IMG/VR virus record: IMGVR_UViG_3300029267_004179
Location: 40,020 to 104,019 of that record
From: a virus
Direction: 5' to 3' (one strand)
DNA: 64,000 bases
A program made the position numbers and the translations under genes. Shown here piece after piece: positions 41,502 to 50,701 of this stretch. The notes under the pieces were generated by a model. It ran no database searches, was not told where the DNA came from, and saw only the letters and a program-made list of their open reading frames with translations. How positions within the stretch are numbered: the stretch's first letter is position 1; each line of letters begins with the position of its first letter.

Positions 41502-44500
41502 TCAGTGGTGCCATTTGCATTTACATACTCAATATTCTGTTCTTGATGGATACGGATCAGCGGAACAATATGCTGAGAGGGCAAAAGAGATAGGCTTTAC
41601 CCATATGGCTATTACTGATCATGGCAATGTGGATGGAGCAATACAGTTTCAAAAGGCTTGTGAGGCTAATGATATAACTCCTATTATTGGTTGTGAGGCA
41701 TATATTGTTCCTGATATGTCCAACCGTAGTAAAGAGAAAAGATATCACATTTCATTGTTCGCCATGAATAGTAATGGTTGGCAAAATATTCTCAAGATGC
41801 TTACTGTTGCGAACATGCAAGGCTTTTATTATAGGCCAAGGATTGATCCTGAGCTATTGCTTGAGCACTGCGACGGAGTACTTGTCTCAACTGCTTGTTG
41901 CTATGGTTATTTAAGAATGCCTAATGGGGCTGATCTTATTAAGGCGCTTAATGAAGTGACGGAAGTTGTGCTTGAAGTTATGCCTGTTGATATGAAGGAG
42001 CAAAGAGAAGTTAACAGATGGTGTCTTGACTTGTCCGAATCCACTGGTATCCCAATCATAGCCACTAATGATTGCCATTATATTCTTAAAGACCAAAGCA
42101 AACTTCAGGAAACACTTCTTGCTGTGCAAAGGAAAGTCAAATGGAATGACCCGAACAGATGGAAATTCGATATAGATGACTTATACTTAAAGACTGCTGA
42201 TGAGATGGTTCCAGGCTTGGTTAAACAAGGAGTAGAAAGGGGCTTGGCAGAGCAAGTATTGAGGAATACAATGCTCATAGCTGAGAAATGCAGTTTCAGA
42301 ATAGAACAAGTGCCTGTTACTTTGCCTGATATCCACATCCCAGGCTATGAAGAACTACCTGAAGATGACCAGCTGACACATGTTACTTTAGATGGCCTCA
42401 ATAGACTATCAGAAGTTCATAGCTATATTGATGATGATATTGATTCCTACTATGATAGGGTTGAAGATGAGCTTTATCATATCATCAATCTTGGTTTTTC
42501 CAGATATTTTTTGATAGTTTGGGAGCTGATTGACTGGTGCAAGAAAAACAACATACTTACTGGGCCGGGAAGAGGTAGTGTAGGTGGCAGTCTTGTTGCT
42601 TATTGTCTTGGCATTACTGCTGTTGATCCTATTAAGTATGGACTTGTATTCACAAGGTTCATTTCACCTGCAAGAATAGATTTGCCGGATATAGATATGG
42701 ATTTCGAAGATAGGCATAGAGGGAAGATCAGGAAGCATCTTGAGTATAAGTATGGCAAATACAATGTTATAGGTTTGTCTACCTTTGCGAAAATGAATGG
42801 TAGGTCGTGTTTAAGGGATGTGGCAAGAGTATTTGATGTTCCATTAGTCGATGTAGGGGCTGCTGCAAAATCTATAGTTGTTAGATCAGTTGGTGATTTT
42901 AGATCATCTTTTACTATCACAGATGCGTTTGATACTTTTGAAGATGGTAAGAAATTTAAAAAGAAGTATCCAGAAGTGACAAGGATATCTATAGCTATGG
43001 AGGGTCAAATCCGTGGGACAGGCAAACATGCTGCTGCTATGTGTGTTTCAGCTAATGATGTAAGATCAGGTGTGCATAATAGTCTTTCCTATAGATCAAA
43101 AGAACTTCTTGCAAATTGGGGCAAGGAAGATGCCGAGTATATGGGGCTGATGAAGCTTGATGTGCTTGGGCTAAATGCTCTTACAGTGTTGGCTGAGTCA
43201 ATAAGCCTTGTTAAGGATAGACATGGCATAGAAGTTGATCTTGAGACTATACCTTTGGATGATGAGAAGGTTTATTCAGAGTTTTCAAGAGGCAATACAG
43301 TTGGTGTGTTCCAGTTTGCTGGCCAGGGAGCAATTAAACTGTGCCGAGAAATTGGAGTGGAGAATTTTGACGAACTTGTAGCTGTAAATGCTTTGAATAG
43401 GCCTGGTCCTTTGAGGTCAGGAATGACTACTGATTATACAAATATCAAACATGGGAAGAAGAAAAAGCCAAATCTTCATCCCATAATGAATAGGATAACA
43501 GAAAACACTCAAGGCATGGTGATATATCAAGAGCAGATTATGTTTATTATTTCAGAACTTGCTGGGTTGCCTTGGAGAACTGCGGATGTTGTTCGGAAAG
43601 TAATATCCAAAGGAAAAGGTGAAGAGCAGTTCATGAAATTTAAGGATATGTTTGTTGAGGGATGTGTGAATAAAGGTACTATATCAAGGAAGGAAGCAGA
43701 AAAGGCTTTCAAATCTTATAAACATGCCGGATCATACATGTTCAACAAATCTCATGCAGTTGAATACAGCCTTATTGCTTACTGGGAAGCATGGTTCAAA
43801 ACTCATTATCCGGTAGAATATATGGTTGGAATATTATCTTATGGCCCAACTCATAAAGATAAAAAGCATATTCATGTTAATGAAGCCAAAAGGCTTGGAG
43901 TTAAGCTTGCACTACCTAACATAAACAAATCTATGGCAAAGTTATGGACAGCGGATGAAGAGGGCAATTTGAGGATACCACTTTGTGAAATTAAAGGCAT
44001 CGGTCCTGCTGCTGCAAATGTTATTGTGTCTGAAAGAAAAAAGAATGGTGATTATACATCAAAAAATAATTTTGAGTCAAGGGTTGAAAAGAGGAGATGT
44101 AATAAAAGGGTAAAAGAGCTGCTTGATAAGGTCGGTGTTTGGGAAGAAGATAGTGATGCACTCCTTGATGATAAAAGGCTTGAGGAATTATCTCTTTATT
44201 TTGATTTTGACCTTTCTAATGATCCTATGTTCAGATATAGGAAAGCAGTCAAAAAGATTTCAGAGCATGTAGACTTGGTCAAGCTTAAAGGTGTCAGCAC
44301 CAAACAGGTCAAGGAGAAGAGTTTTTATTTTGGATATATAGCAAGTATCAAGTATGGGTATAAGGAAAAAGTAGGGCAAAACAAGAAAGATGATGCTGGC
44401 CTTGGTGGCGTGTATGCCTATTTTGAGGATAGCACTAATTCAACTATGTTGACTTTTAATCCAGAGCTATACAAGAATAGAAAGGATGAGATAGAACATT

Positions 44501-45216
44501 GTGCTGAGAGGTGGGCTCTTGTCAGGGCAAATTCGCCTTTCGGAACAGACAGCCTTTACTGCAATGAAATCTGGTTTGCTGATGATATTTTATCTGGAAA
44601 ATTGGATGATTCAGGGATAGCTTTGGCAGATGAATATGATTACAGCAAATCAGATTTGGTAGTAGATGGGGTTGCTTTATCCGACTGTCAAGCTTGTCAG
44701 TTTAGGCAGGAGTGTAAAGCTCCTGTTTATCCTACCTATGGAGATGTCAATGCAATGATAATTGGTGAGGCTCCAGGCAAAGATGAGGACAGAGTTGGCA
44801 AAGGGTTTGTTGGCGGCAGCGGTAACTTATTGTTTGATAAGAATCTGCACAAGATTGGTGTTAGAAGGGAGCACTGCCATATAACAAATGTGAATAAGTG
44901 TTGGCCGAGTAAATCAAGGACTCCGAAGAAAACTCAGGTGAATAAATGCAGGAAATGGCTTGACAGAGAAATTGAGATAGTAAAGCCATTTGTTATACTT
45001 GCACTTGGTAATACATGCATGAAGTATTTCCTTGGAGAAGATTCTGGCATTATGGCCAAGAATGCATCTACTGAATGGAATGATAGGTATAATTGCTGGA
45101 TATGTTGGGGCATTCATCCTGCTTCTGTTCTCAGGTCACCAGAAAATAGAACAATGTTCAAACAGGCATTGGACAATTTTGCTCATGTGTTTAGCACCAT
45201 AGGGTTTGGTTTATAA
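41491..45216 (+). CDS. dnaE: DNA polymerase III alpha subunit (DnaE-type) fused to uracil-DNA glycosylase
   Basis: 1241 residues. PHP domain at the N-terminus (HLHTQYSVLDGYG, ITDHGN). Polymerase core with PDIDMDFED near residue 399 carrying two catalytic Asp. Helix-hairpin-helix IKGIGPAAANVIV (~835) and an OB-like section follow. The C-terminal ~170 residues are a family 4-like UDG: CQACQFRQEC cluster ligands, motif A GEAPGKDEDRVGKGFVGGSG (~1091) and motif B HPAS (~1208). The fusion would couple synthesis to uracil removal. Likely the main replicase of the phage. Confidence 0.9.
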   Translation: MRNNQWCHLHLHTQYSVLDGYGSAEQYAERAKEIGFTHMAITDHGNVDGAIQFQKACEANDITPIIGCEAYIVPDMSNRSKEKRYHISLFAMNSNGWQNILKMLTVANMQGFYYRPRIDPELLLEHCDGVLVSTACCYGYLRMPNGADLIKALNEVTEVVLEVMPVDMKEQREVNRWCLDLSESTGIPIIATNDCHYILKDQSKLQETLLAVQRKVKWNDPNRWKFDIDDLYLKTADEMVPGLVKQGVERGLAEQVLRNTMLIAEKCSFRIEQVPVTLPDIHIPGYEELPEDDQLTHVTLDGLNRLSEVHSYIDDDIDSYYDRVEDELYHIINLGFSRYFLIVWELIDWCKKNNILTGPGRGSVGGSLVAYCLGITAVDPIKYGLVFTRFISPARIDLPDIDMDFEDRHRGKIRKHLEYKYGKYNVIGLSTFAKMNGRSCLRDVARVFDVPLVDVGAAAKSIVVRSVGDFRSSFTITDAFDTFEDGKKFKKKYPEVTRISIAMEGQIRGTGKHAAAMCVSANDVRSGVHNSLSYRSKELLANWGKEDAEYMGLMKLDVLGLNALTVLAESISLVKDRHGIEVDLETIPLDDEKVYSEFSRGNTVGVFQFAGQGAIKLCREIGVENFDELVAVNALNRPGPLRSGMTTDYTNIKHGKKKKPNLHPIMNRITENTQGMVIYQEQIMFIISELAGLPWRTADVVRKVISKGKGEEQFMKFKDMFVEGCVNKGTISRKEAEKAFKSYKHAGSYMFNKSHAVEYSLIAYWEAWFKTHYPVEYMVGILSYGPTHKDKKHIHVNEAKRLGVKLALPNINKSMAKLWTADEEGNLRIPLCEIKGIGPAAANVIVSERKKNGDYTSKNNFESRVEKRRCNKRVKELLDKVGVWEEDSDALLDDKRLEELSLYFDFDLSNDPMFRYRKAVKKISEHVDLVKLKGVSTKQVKEKSFYFGYIASIKYGYKEKVGQNKKDDAGLGGVYAYFEDSTNSTMLTFNPELYKNRKDEIEHCAERWALVRANSPFGTDSLYCNEIWFADDILSGKLDDSGIALADEYDYSKSDLVVDGVALSDCQACQFRQECKAPVYPTYGDVNAMIIGEAPGKDEDRVGKGFVGGSGNLLFDKNLHKIGVRREHCHITNVNKCWPSKSRTPKKTQVNKCRKWLDREIEIVKPFVILALGNTCMKYFLGEDSGIMAKNASTEWNDRYNCWICWGIHPASVLRSPENRTMFKQALDNFAHVFSTIGFGL

Positions 45217-45256
45217 GGAAGGTATAACTTTTTACTATAATATAGCAGAGGTAGTT

Positions 45257-45811
45257 ATGACAAAATATGACGATCTAACTTATATTGATAAAAATAATCT
45301 TGATGATGAGTGCTGCATTCTTCCTGCTCTTTTTGATTATTGGTCAGAAAGAGAATGTGAATTTAGAGAAGAAGTTGATATTGCTAAAGATAAGCTTGAA
45401 GTTGTTAAGGCACAAGTTGATCTTTATTATAGATCGATGTCTTTAAAAGATATCGAAGAAAAAAGGGGTCAGAGCATAACTTCAAAAACAGAAAGTGCTA
45501 TCAAGTCTTTGATTGTGGATGACGATAGGGTAAAGGCTGCTCATGACCACTATCATGAAGTGAGGAAAAAGCATAGGGTGTTTACAAGACTTCTGAAGAG
45601 GATTGAAGTTAAGAAATGGGGGCTTGATAACCTTGTTAAGCTTCATGGTCAAGGGTATTTTTCAGAAATTAAAGGTGGAGTCAAAGAGAGATCAATTATA
45701 GCTATGAAGAAAAGGCTTGCAGATGAAATAAAAAGGGATTCAGAGAAAAACGAATCTAAATGGTCAAAAAAGGTTAAAAGAATCAGAAAAAGAAAGGAGA
45801 AAAGATCATGA
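45257..45811 (+). CDS. Charged helical protein, unknown
   Basis: 184 residues from ATG 45257 (AGAGGTAGTT; a longer frame from 45206 overlaps DnaE without a site). Coiled coil with many Lys/Glu and a basic C-terminus (KVKRIRKRKEKRS). It precedes the SSB and overlaps it by four bases, so a helicase-loader-like or SSB-partner role is possible. Confidence 0.5.
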   Translation: MTKYDDLTYIDKNNLDDECCILPALFDYWSERECEFREEVDIAKDKLEVVKAQVDLYYRSMSLKDIEEKRGQSITSKTESAIKSLIVDDDRVKAAHDHYHEVRKKHRVFTRLLKRIEVKKWGLDNLVKLHGQGYFSEIKGGVKERSIIAMKKRLADEIKRDSEKNESKWSKKVKRIRKRKEKRS

Positions 45812-46926
45812 GTAAAAGGAAATGGAGCAAGAAAGGTGTGACTCAGAGTAATCTGAAAAAGGTGCATGAATCTGCCGGCGATAAGTGGACTCCTGTAATT
45901 GTTGGGTATCTGAACAGCGATATAAAAATGTTTGTGCCGAAAGAGGGTGAGAATAAGATCAGAATTATTCAGCCTCTTGAAGTGGATGATCTTGGGTACT
46001 ATGGCAGGGAAGTTCATTTTCATCGTGGCGTCGGGCCGATGGACCATTACTATATCTGTTTGAGAAGGATGAGGTCGCAGAGATGTTTTATCTGTGAACT
46101 TCAAACAAGCGAACTGTGGGATGAAGACCCAGAACTTGCAAAAACCTTCTATCCTGACACCCGTGTTTTGATGTGGGTTCTGAATCTGAACAGTGATGAT
46201 CCTGATGAGCCACTTCTTTGGAGCTGTGCCAAGTCGCTGGCAGAAAGCATTCTTGGCCAGAGTCATAAGAAAGAAACGGAAGTGTACACTGATGTTTCTC
46301 ATCCTACTGAAGGTGTGCCTGTATTCTTTGACCGTAAAGGGAAGGGGCTGAAAACTAAGTATCAGAATGTTCAATTGGGGGAAGAGCAGACAGAACTGGA
46401 GGAATCACTTCTGGATGAGATCGATTATTTTGACAATCTGATCATTTGGCCTGAATATGATCAGGTAAAGGCTGCTTATTACGGAGATGAAGTTGAAGAA
46501 GATGAAACTTCTGAGCATGATGATATCCCAGAAAGTGTTGAAAGCTCTGAAGAAGATCAACCGGATGAGGATTGTTTCCAAAAGAAGTTTGATGAGTATG
46601 AAGAATGTGATGACTGTAAATGGCGTGATGACTGCAAGCCTAAAGAAGAAGATCAACCGGATGAGGATTGTTTCCAAAAGAAGTTTGATGAGTATGAAGA
46701 ATGTGATGACTGTAAATGGCGTGATGACTGCAAGCCTAAAAAGCAGAAGAAAGAGCCTAAAAAGCAGAAGAAAGAGGCGAAGAAGGAAAAGAAAGAGGCG
46801 AATAAGGAAAAGAAGGAAAAGAAAGAGGCGAAGAAGGGAAAGAAGTCGGACGGCGCTGACAAGAAAAAGAAAAGCATAAAGGAGAAGCTGAAGAAGCAGA
46901 TTGCCGACAGAAAGAAGAAAAAATAA
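45808..46926 (+). CDS. gp32-like single-stranded DNA-binding protein with tandem repeat and basic tail
   Basis: 372 residues. N-terminal OB-like region (KIRIIQPLEV) with a zinc knuckle formed by H70/H72/H80, C84, C93 and C96, as in phage gp32-type SSBs. Residues ~248-311 are two near-identical 32-residue repeats (DEDCFQKKFDEYEECDDCKW...). The C-terminus is a long Lys-rich tail (KKEAKKEKKEANKEKKEKK). Typical SSBs end in an acidic tip, so the basic end is unusual. Protects ssDNA during replication and recombination. Confidence 0.7.
   Translation: MSKRKWSKKGVTQSNLKKVHESAGDKWTPVIVGYLNSDIKMFVPKEGENKIRIIQPLEVDDLGYYGREVHFHRGVGPMDHYYICLRRMRSQRCFICELQTSELWDEDPELAKTFYPDTRVLMWVLNLNSDDPDEPLLWSCAKSLAESILGQSHKKETEVYTDVSHPTEGVPVFFDRKGKGLKTKYQNVQLGEEQTELEESLLDEIDYFDNLIIWPEYDQVKAAYYGDEVEEDETSEHDDIPESVESSEEDQPDEDCFQKKFDEYEECDDCKWRDDCKPKEEDQPDEDCFQKKFDEYEECDDCKWRDDCKPKKQKKEPKKQKKEAKKEKKEANKEKKEKKEAKKGKKSDGADKKKKSIKEKLKKQIADRKKKK
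46549..46740 (+). repeat. Two tandem 96-bp direct repeats inside the SSB gene
   Basis: Copies 46549-46644 and 46645-46740 look identical at DNA level. Encodes Cys/Asp-rich 32-residue units with CDDCKWRDDC. The lack of divergence points to a recent duplication. Confidence 0.9.
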
Positions 46927-46943
46927 CCATCATTGTGTCTAAT

Positions 46944-46980
46944 AAGGCCATTTGCCTATAATCGGGCAGATGGCCTTTTA
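46944..46980 (+). terminator. Intrinsic terminator after SSB
   Basis: AAGGCCATTTGCC paired with GGCAGATGGCCTT, followed by TTTTA. Lies 18 bases past the SSB stop. Confidence 0.7.
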
Positions 46981-47000
46981 TTAACCAGAAAGAAGGAATC

Positions 47001-48101
47001 ATGACTGAAAGAGTTAAAAGAGCAAAAAAACAAGATGCCGAAGAAGAGAATATTGAAGAAGAGATCATGAACAAGGAGGTTAAGGACACAAGGCCTGTTG
47101 AGTTCATCCATTCAGGATCAACTATGCTTAATGAAGCATTATCTCAAAAGGCCAAAGGTGGTGGTTGGGCAAGAAACAGGATACTCAATATCGTTGGTGA
47201 CGGCTCAAGCGGTAAGACTATTCTTGCAATCCAGCTCTGCTATATTTGTTTCAAAACTCTGATGGTAACAAAGTCAAATATATTTCCTCCTGTTAAAAAA
47301 CTCATCATTATTTACAACAATCCAGAAGCTGTTATGGACTTTCCACTTCAATCAATGTATGGTGAAGATTTTATTGATGCTGTGGAATGGCGCCATGATT
47401 CTACAGTAGAAGCAACAGGAAGGGATTATTTGAGAAGAGTTAAGGCCTTGAAAAAGGGTGAGGCTCTTATTTATGTTGTTGATTCATGGGATGCTCTTGA
47501 TAGTGAAGAAGAGTCAAAAGCATTTGATGAAGCGATAATGAAAGATGAGCAAATGGAAGGTAGCTATAACTTGGGCAAGCAGATGTTTGCTTCAAAGCTG
47601 TTCTTTAAAAAGTGCTGTGATGAGATGCTTGGCAAGGATGCTACTTTGTGTATCATATCACAAGTCAGGGACAGAATAGGTGTTTCATTTGGCAAGAAGA
47701 AATACAGAGCTGGCGGTAAAGCTTTGGACTTCTATACTCATCAGGTTTGTTGGCTGCGAGTTGTCAAGAAGGTCCCAAGAGTAGTGAGAGGAAGGGAAAG
47801 AATCTGGCGTGTTGAGATAGAAGGGCATGTTGAGCGGAATAAGACTGCCATTCCATATAGAAAGGCTACTTTTGGGATTGTGTTTGGATATGGCATTGAT
47901 GATGTCTCATCGATGGTGGATTGGCTTTTTAAGAAAGGGCCATATATATTGCCAAGCATTGATAAGCCATATAAAGATCGGAAGTCTTTCATTCAACGTG
48001 TTTATGATGACAATCTTATAGCTGAACTTAGGGATGAAGTGGACAAAGAGGTAATGGAAGTTAACAAAGGTTTTGAGGTAGATTGGAAACAAGAGTTTTA
48101 A
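47001..48101 (+). CDS. RecA/UvsX-like recombinase
   Basis: 366 residues. Walker A GDGSSGKT near residue 66, a VVDSWDAL Walker B, and CIISQVRDRIG matching the RecA-family L1-adjacent QxR motif. N-terminus short and acidic. Promotes strand exchange for recombination-dependent replication and repair with the Mre11/Rad50 pair downstream. AAGAAGGAATC precedes ATG. Confidence 0.85.
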   Translation: MTERVKRAKKQDAEEENIEEEIMNKEVKDTRPVEFIHSGSTMLNEALSQKAKGGGWARNRILNIVGDGSSGKTILAIQLCYICFKTLMVTKSNIFPPVKKLIIIYNNPEAVMDFPLQSMYGEDFIDAVEWRHDSTVEATGRDYLRRVKALKKGEALIYVVDSWDALDSEEESKAFDEAIMKDEQMEGSYNLGKQMFASKLFFKKCCDEMLGKDATLCIISQVRDRIGVSFGKKKYRAGGKALDFYTHQVCWLRVVKKVPRVVRGRERIWRVEIEGHVERNKTAIPYRKATFGIVFGYGIDDVSSMVDWLFKKGPYILPSIDKPYKDRKSFIQRVYDDNLIAELRDEVDKEVMEVNKGFEVDWKQEF

Positions 48102-48138
48102 TTCTGCTTGTATTTTAAAAATACAGCCACCAGCATGC

Positions 48139-48213
48139 TCTATATTAAACGATCTAATAAAAACTAATATAAGGGTATAGGGTAAAAATTTTATAGGGGT
48201 TAAAAAGGAAATA
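48139..48213 (+). promoter_or_regulatory. Conserved intergenic element, copy F (+)
   Basis: TATTAAACGATCTAATAA flank, ACTAATATAAGGGTATA, GGGTAAAAATTTTATAGG, then GGTTAAAAAGGAAATAAGAGG and the GTG start at 48227. Nearly identical to copy A. Confidence 0.7.
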
Positions 48214-48226
48214 AGAGGAAATTGAT

Positions 48227-49096
48227 GTGAGGGTATTAATTGTTGACTGTTATGCTGTAGCACGTGCTGCTCAATATGTGAAATCTTCTATGCATATGAG
48301 GTATATTGACCAGCCTACAAATGTTATTTATGGATTCATAATTAAGATCATCTCAATTGCAGAGATTGCGCAGCCCGATGTTATAGCATTTGCTTGGGAC
48401 TCAAAGCATGGTATAGATGGCAGACTAAAAGCTTTCCCGGATTACAAAAAAGAAAGGATTAAAAAGAAGAAAACGAAGACTCCAGAGGAAATTGAATCTG
48501 ATAACTTTGCAAATCAGCAAATAGACTTGCTGAGGGATGAGATTTTGCGTTCTCTTGGTTTTTCAAATGTGTACTTTAAAGATGGATTTGAAGGGGATGA
48601 TATAGTAGCAAGCTTGGTATATTCAAATCCAGGTAATAAGTTTATTATTTTATCATCAGATAATGACTTTTATCAGCTTCTTGGAGATGATACACATATG
48701 ATACTTCCAGGCCAGGTTGTTTTTACCGAAAAATCATTGATGAAGAAATGGGGAGTTACGCCTGATGAGTGGGCTATTGTCAAATGTATAGCTGGATGTA
48801 AAGGCGATGAGGTGCCGGGAGTTGAAAGGGTAAAGGAAAAGACAGCTATCAAATTTTTACATGGCAAACTTAAAGAGACTACAAAAGCATATCAGAAGAT
48901 CATGGAAAGTGAAGAGTTGATAAAAAGGAACTTTGATCTTGTAGTTCTGCCGCTTGATGGTACTCCTGAGATAATAGTTAAGAAAGATAAAACTTTTAAG
49001 GCTAAAAATTATATGGATGTGATGAAAAGATTTGGCTTTATGAGTCTTATGACTGATGAAAGATTAAAGCGTTGGTTGAGGGTTATGAATGGCTAA
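48227..49096 (+). CDS. FEN/5'-3' exonuclease (RNase H-type)
   Basis: 289 residues from GTG 48227; the in-frame context excludes the ATG at 48225, which is followed by TGA. LIVDCYAVARA, FAWDSKH, FEGDDIVASL, LSSDNDFYQLL and a CIAGCKGDEVPGV helix-hairpin region give the acidic clusters of FEN nucleases (T4 RNase H/T5 exonuclease type). Removes primers and flaps on the lagging strand. Confidence 0.85.
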   Translation: MRVLIVDCYAVARAAQYVKSSMHMRYIDQPTNVIYGFIIKIISIAEIAQPDVIAFAWDSKHGIDGRLKAFPDYKKERIKKKKTKTPEEIESDNFANQQIDLLRDEILRSLGFSNVYFKDGFEGDDIVASLVYSNPGNKFIILSSDNDFYQLLGDDTHMILPGQVVFTEKSLMKKWGVTPDEWAIVKCIAGCKGDEVPGVERVKEKTAIKFLHGKLKETTKAYQKIMESEELIKRNFDLVVLPLDGTPEIIVKKDKTFKAKNYMDVMKRFGFMSLMTDERLKRWLRVMNG

Positions 49097-49613
49097 GAAA
49101 AATTTATCCAAAAAAAGTAAAACAGCTCTTCGGAATAAAAGAAGGGGCAAAGGTTTCCAGTCTACTTTGGCCAAACTTACAGGTGGCCGGAATATAGGAA
49201 CACTTGGTGGCGAAGATGTAGAGCATGATGAGTTTTCTTATGAAGCCAAGACTTTGAAAGGTGGCTTCATAGGAGATAGATGGCTTGCTGCTCTTGAATC
49301 TAAGATGGAAAACTGTAAAACTTGTGCAGTGATATGGTCAAATGGCTTGGGCCACCCAGCTCTTGCTATGTTAAGGTTTGATAATTGGGTTAATAGGAAT
49401 GACTGCACATATTTTTGTGCCAAAAAGATTACAAAGAGATTTAAAGGTGCAAAGATGTTTGATCAATGTGTAAAAAACTGCCCAGCCGGTAAGACTCCGG
49501 TTGTTGTGGTCCATTCAGTTGGGCAGTATCATAAAAATGACATAGTTGTGATCCAGTATGATGATTTAGCAAAGCTTGTTTGTCTAAGAGTATCGAAGAA
49601 AGTAAAAATATGA
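49089..49613 (+). CDS. PDDEXK-like nuclease (resolvase-type)
   Basis: 174 residues. RGKGFQSTLAKLTGGRNIGTLGGEDVEHDEFSYEAK gives the (R)GKxxQ helix, an acidic D, and the E-x-K of a PDDEXK fold, as in small phage Holliday-junction or VRR-type nucleases. A QCVKNC pair occurs later. Overlaps the FEN gene by eight bases and the Rad50-like gene by four. Confidence 0.6.
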   Translation: MAKKNLSKKSKTALRNKRRGKGFQSTLAKLTGGRNIGTLGGEDVEHDEFSYEAKTLKGGFIGDRWLAALESKMENCKTCAVIWSNGLGHPALAMLRFDNWVNRNDCTYFCAKKITKRFKGAKMFDQCVKNCPAGKTPVVVVHSVGQYHKNDIVVIQYDDLAKLVCLRVSKKVKI

Positions 49614-50701
49614 TCAAGCACATAAGGCTTAAATATTTTCAAGGGTATAAAGACTCTACATTTGAATTTACTCCTGGTATTAATACAATTATAGGGGTTA
49701 CCCAATCAGGCAAAACATCCCTACCAAGAGCTATTGATTTGGTGAATAGGAATAGGCCTTTTGGGTTTCAGTATAACCATAATTATTCAGATAACAATGC
49801 CACTGAGGTTGAGATCGGAACTGTTGAAGGAGATGTGGTTTCAATTGAAAAAAGTAAAACTAATAACAATTCAGTCTCAACTATATACAAGGCAAATGGA
49901 GAAAGGTTCAAAGGCAAGGTAGTGCCTGACATGGTCAGCTCTATCCTCAACCTTGGTGATTTGAACTATCAGAACCAACTTGAAGCAAGAAAACTATCAT
50001 TATCCACTCCTGGGGATATTGCCAAGATAATAAATAAGGCAGTCAAGGCAGAGCAGTCTCATATGATGATAAAAGCAGCCAATTCAAAGATTGACTCTAT
50101 GAAGGCTGAATGTAAAGTCCATAAGAAGGATATAGAACGTGATGAAGCAAGGCTTGTAGATTTTGAAGGGCTTGATCAAGTAAGTGTTATGATAGCTGAC
50201 GCAGAGGAATTATCAGATGAAAAAGTAAAACTTATCGATGAACTTCAGTCTATATCTGAACTCATAGAAGATTGGTATGATTCTGATGAGGATGAGCATC
50301 GATATTCAGATTTGCCAAAGATACAAAAGTCCATTGGGAGGCTTGAGTTTAAAATAGATAATTATAAAACTTTATCCGCTGATAAAAATAGCTTGGATGA
50401 GCTGGTCAATGAACATAACAAGGCAAGCTCAGCATCAGATATCAAAGTAGACACAATAAGCAAGCTGATATCCGATGCTGAAGAAATTATAGACAGTATA
50501 GACAATTTGGAGGAAATAGGTGATGAACTATGTAATTTGTTTGATGCCATAGACAGAGTTGATGAAACATCCGGAAAGTCAGCCAATGCGTCAGGTAAAT
50601 TAAAGGATGAACTGTTAAAGCTTGGTAAGTGCCCATTTTGTGATACTAAAATTACCAAGAAGAAAGCATTGGAGGTCATTAGAAAATATGAAGTTTGTTA
50701 G
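49610..50701 (+). CDS. Rad50/SbcC N-terminal half (ATPase A, coiled coil, zinc hook)
   Basis: 363 residues from ATG 49610. IKHIRLKYFQGYKDSTFEF then Walker A GVTQSGKTS (residues 29-37), a coiled coil from ~150, and a C-terminal zinc hook CPFCDTK near residue 341. The gene ends 20 residues after the hook, exactly where an intact Rad50 would turn back. The returning coil and ATPase B half are encoded by separate genes after SbcD. Confidence 0.8.
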   Translation: MIKHIRLKYFQGYKDSTFEFTPGINTIIGVTQSGKTSLPRAIDLVNRNRPFGFQYNHNYSDNNATEVEIGTVEGDVVSIEKSKTNNNSVSTIYKANGERFKGKVVPDMVSSILNLGDLNYQNQLEARKLSLSTPGDIAKIINKAVKAEQSHMMIKAANSKIDSMKAECKVHKKDIERDEARLVDFEGLDQVSVMIADAEELSDEKVKLIDELQSISELIEDWYDSDEDEHRYSDLPKIQKSIGRLEFKIDNYKTLSADKNSLDELVNEHNKASSASDIKVDTISKLISDAEEIIDSIDNLEEIGDELCNLFDAIDRVDETSGKSANASGKLKDELLKLGKCPFCDTKITKKKALEVIRKYEVC

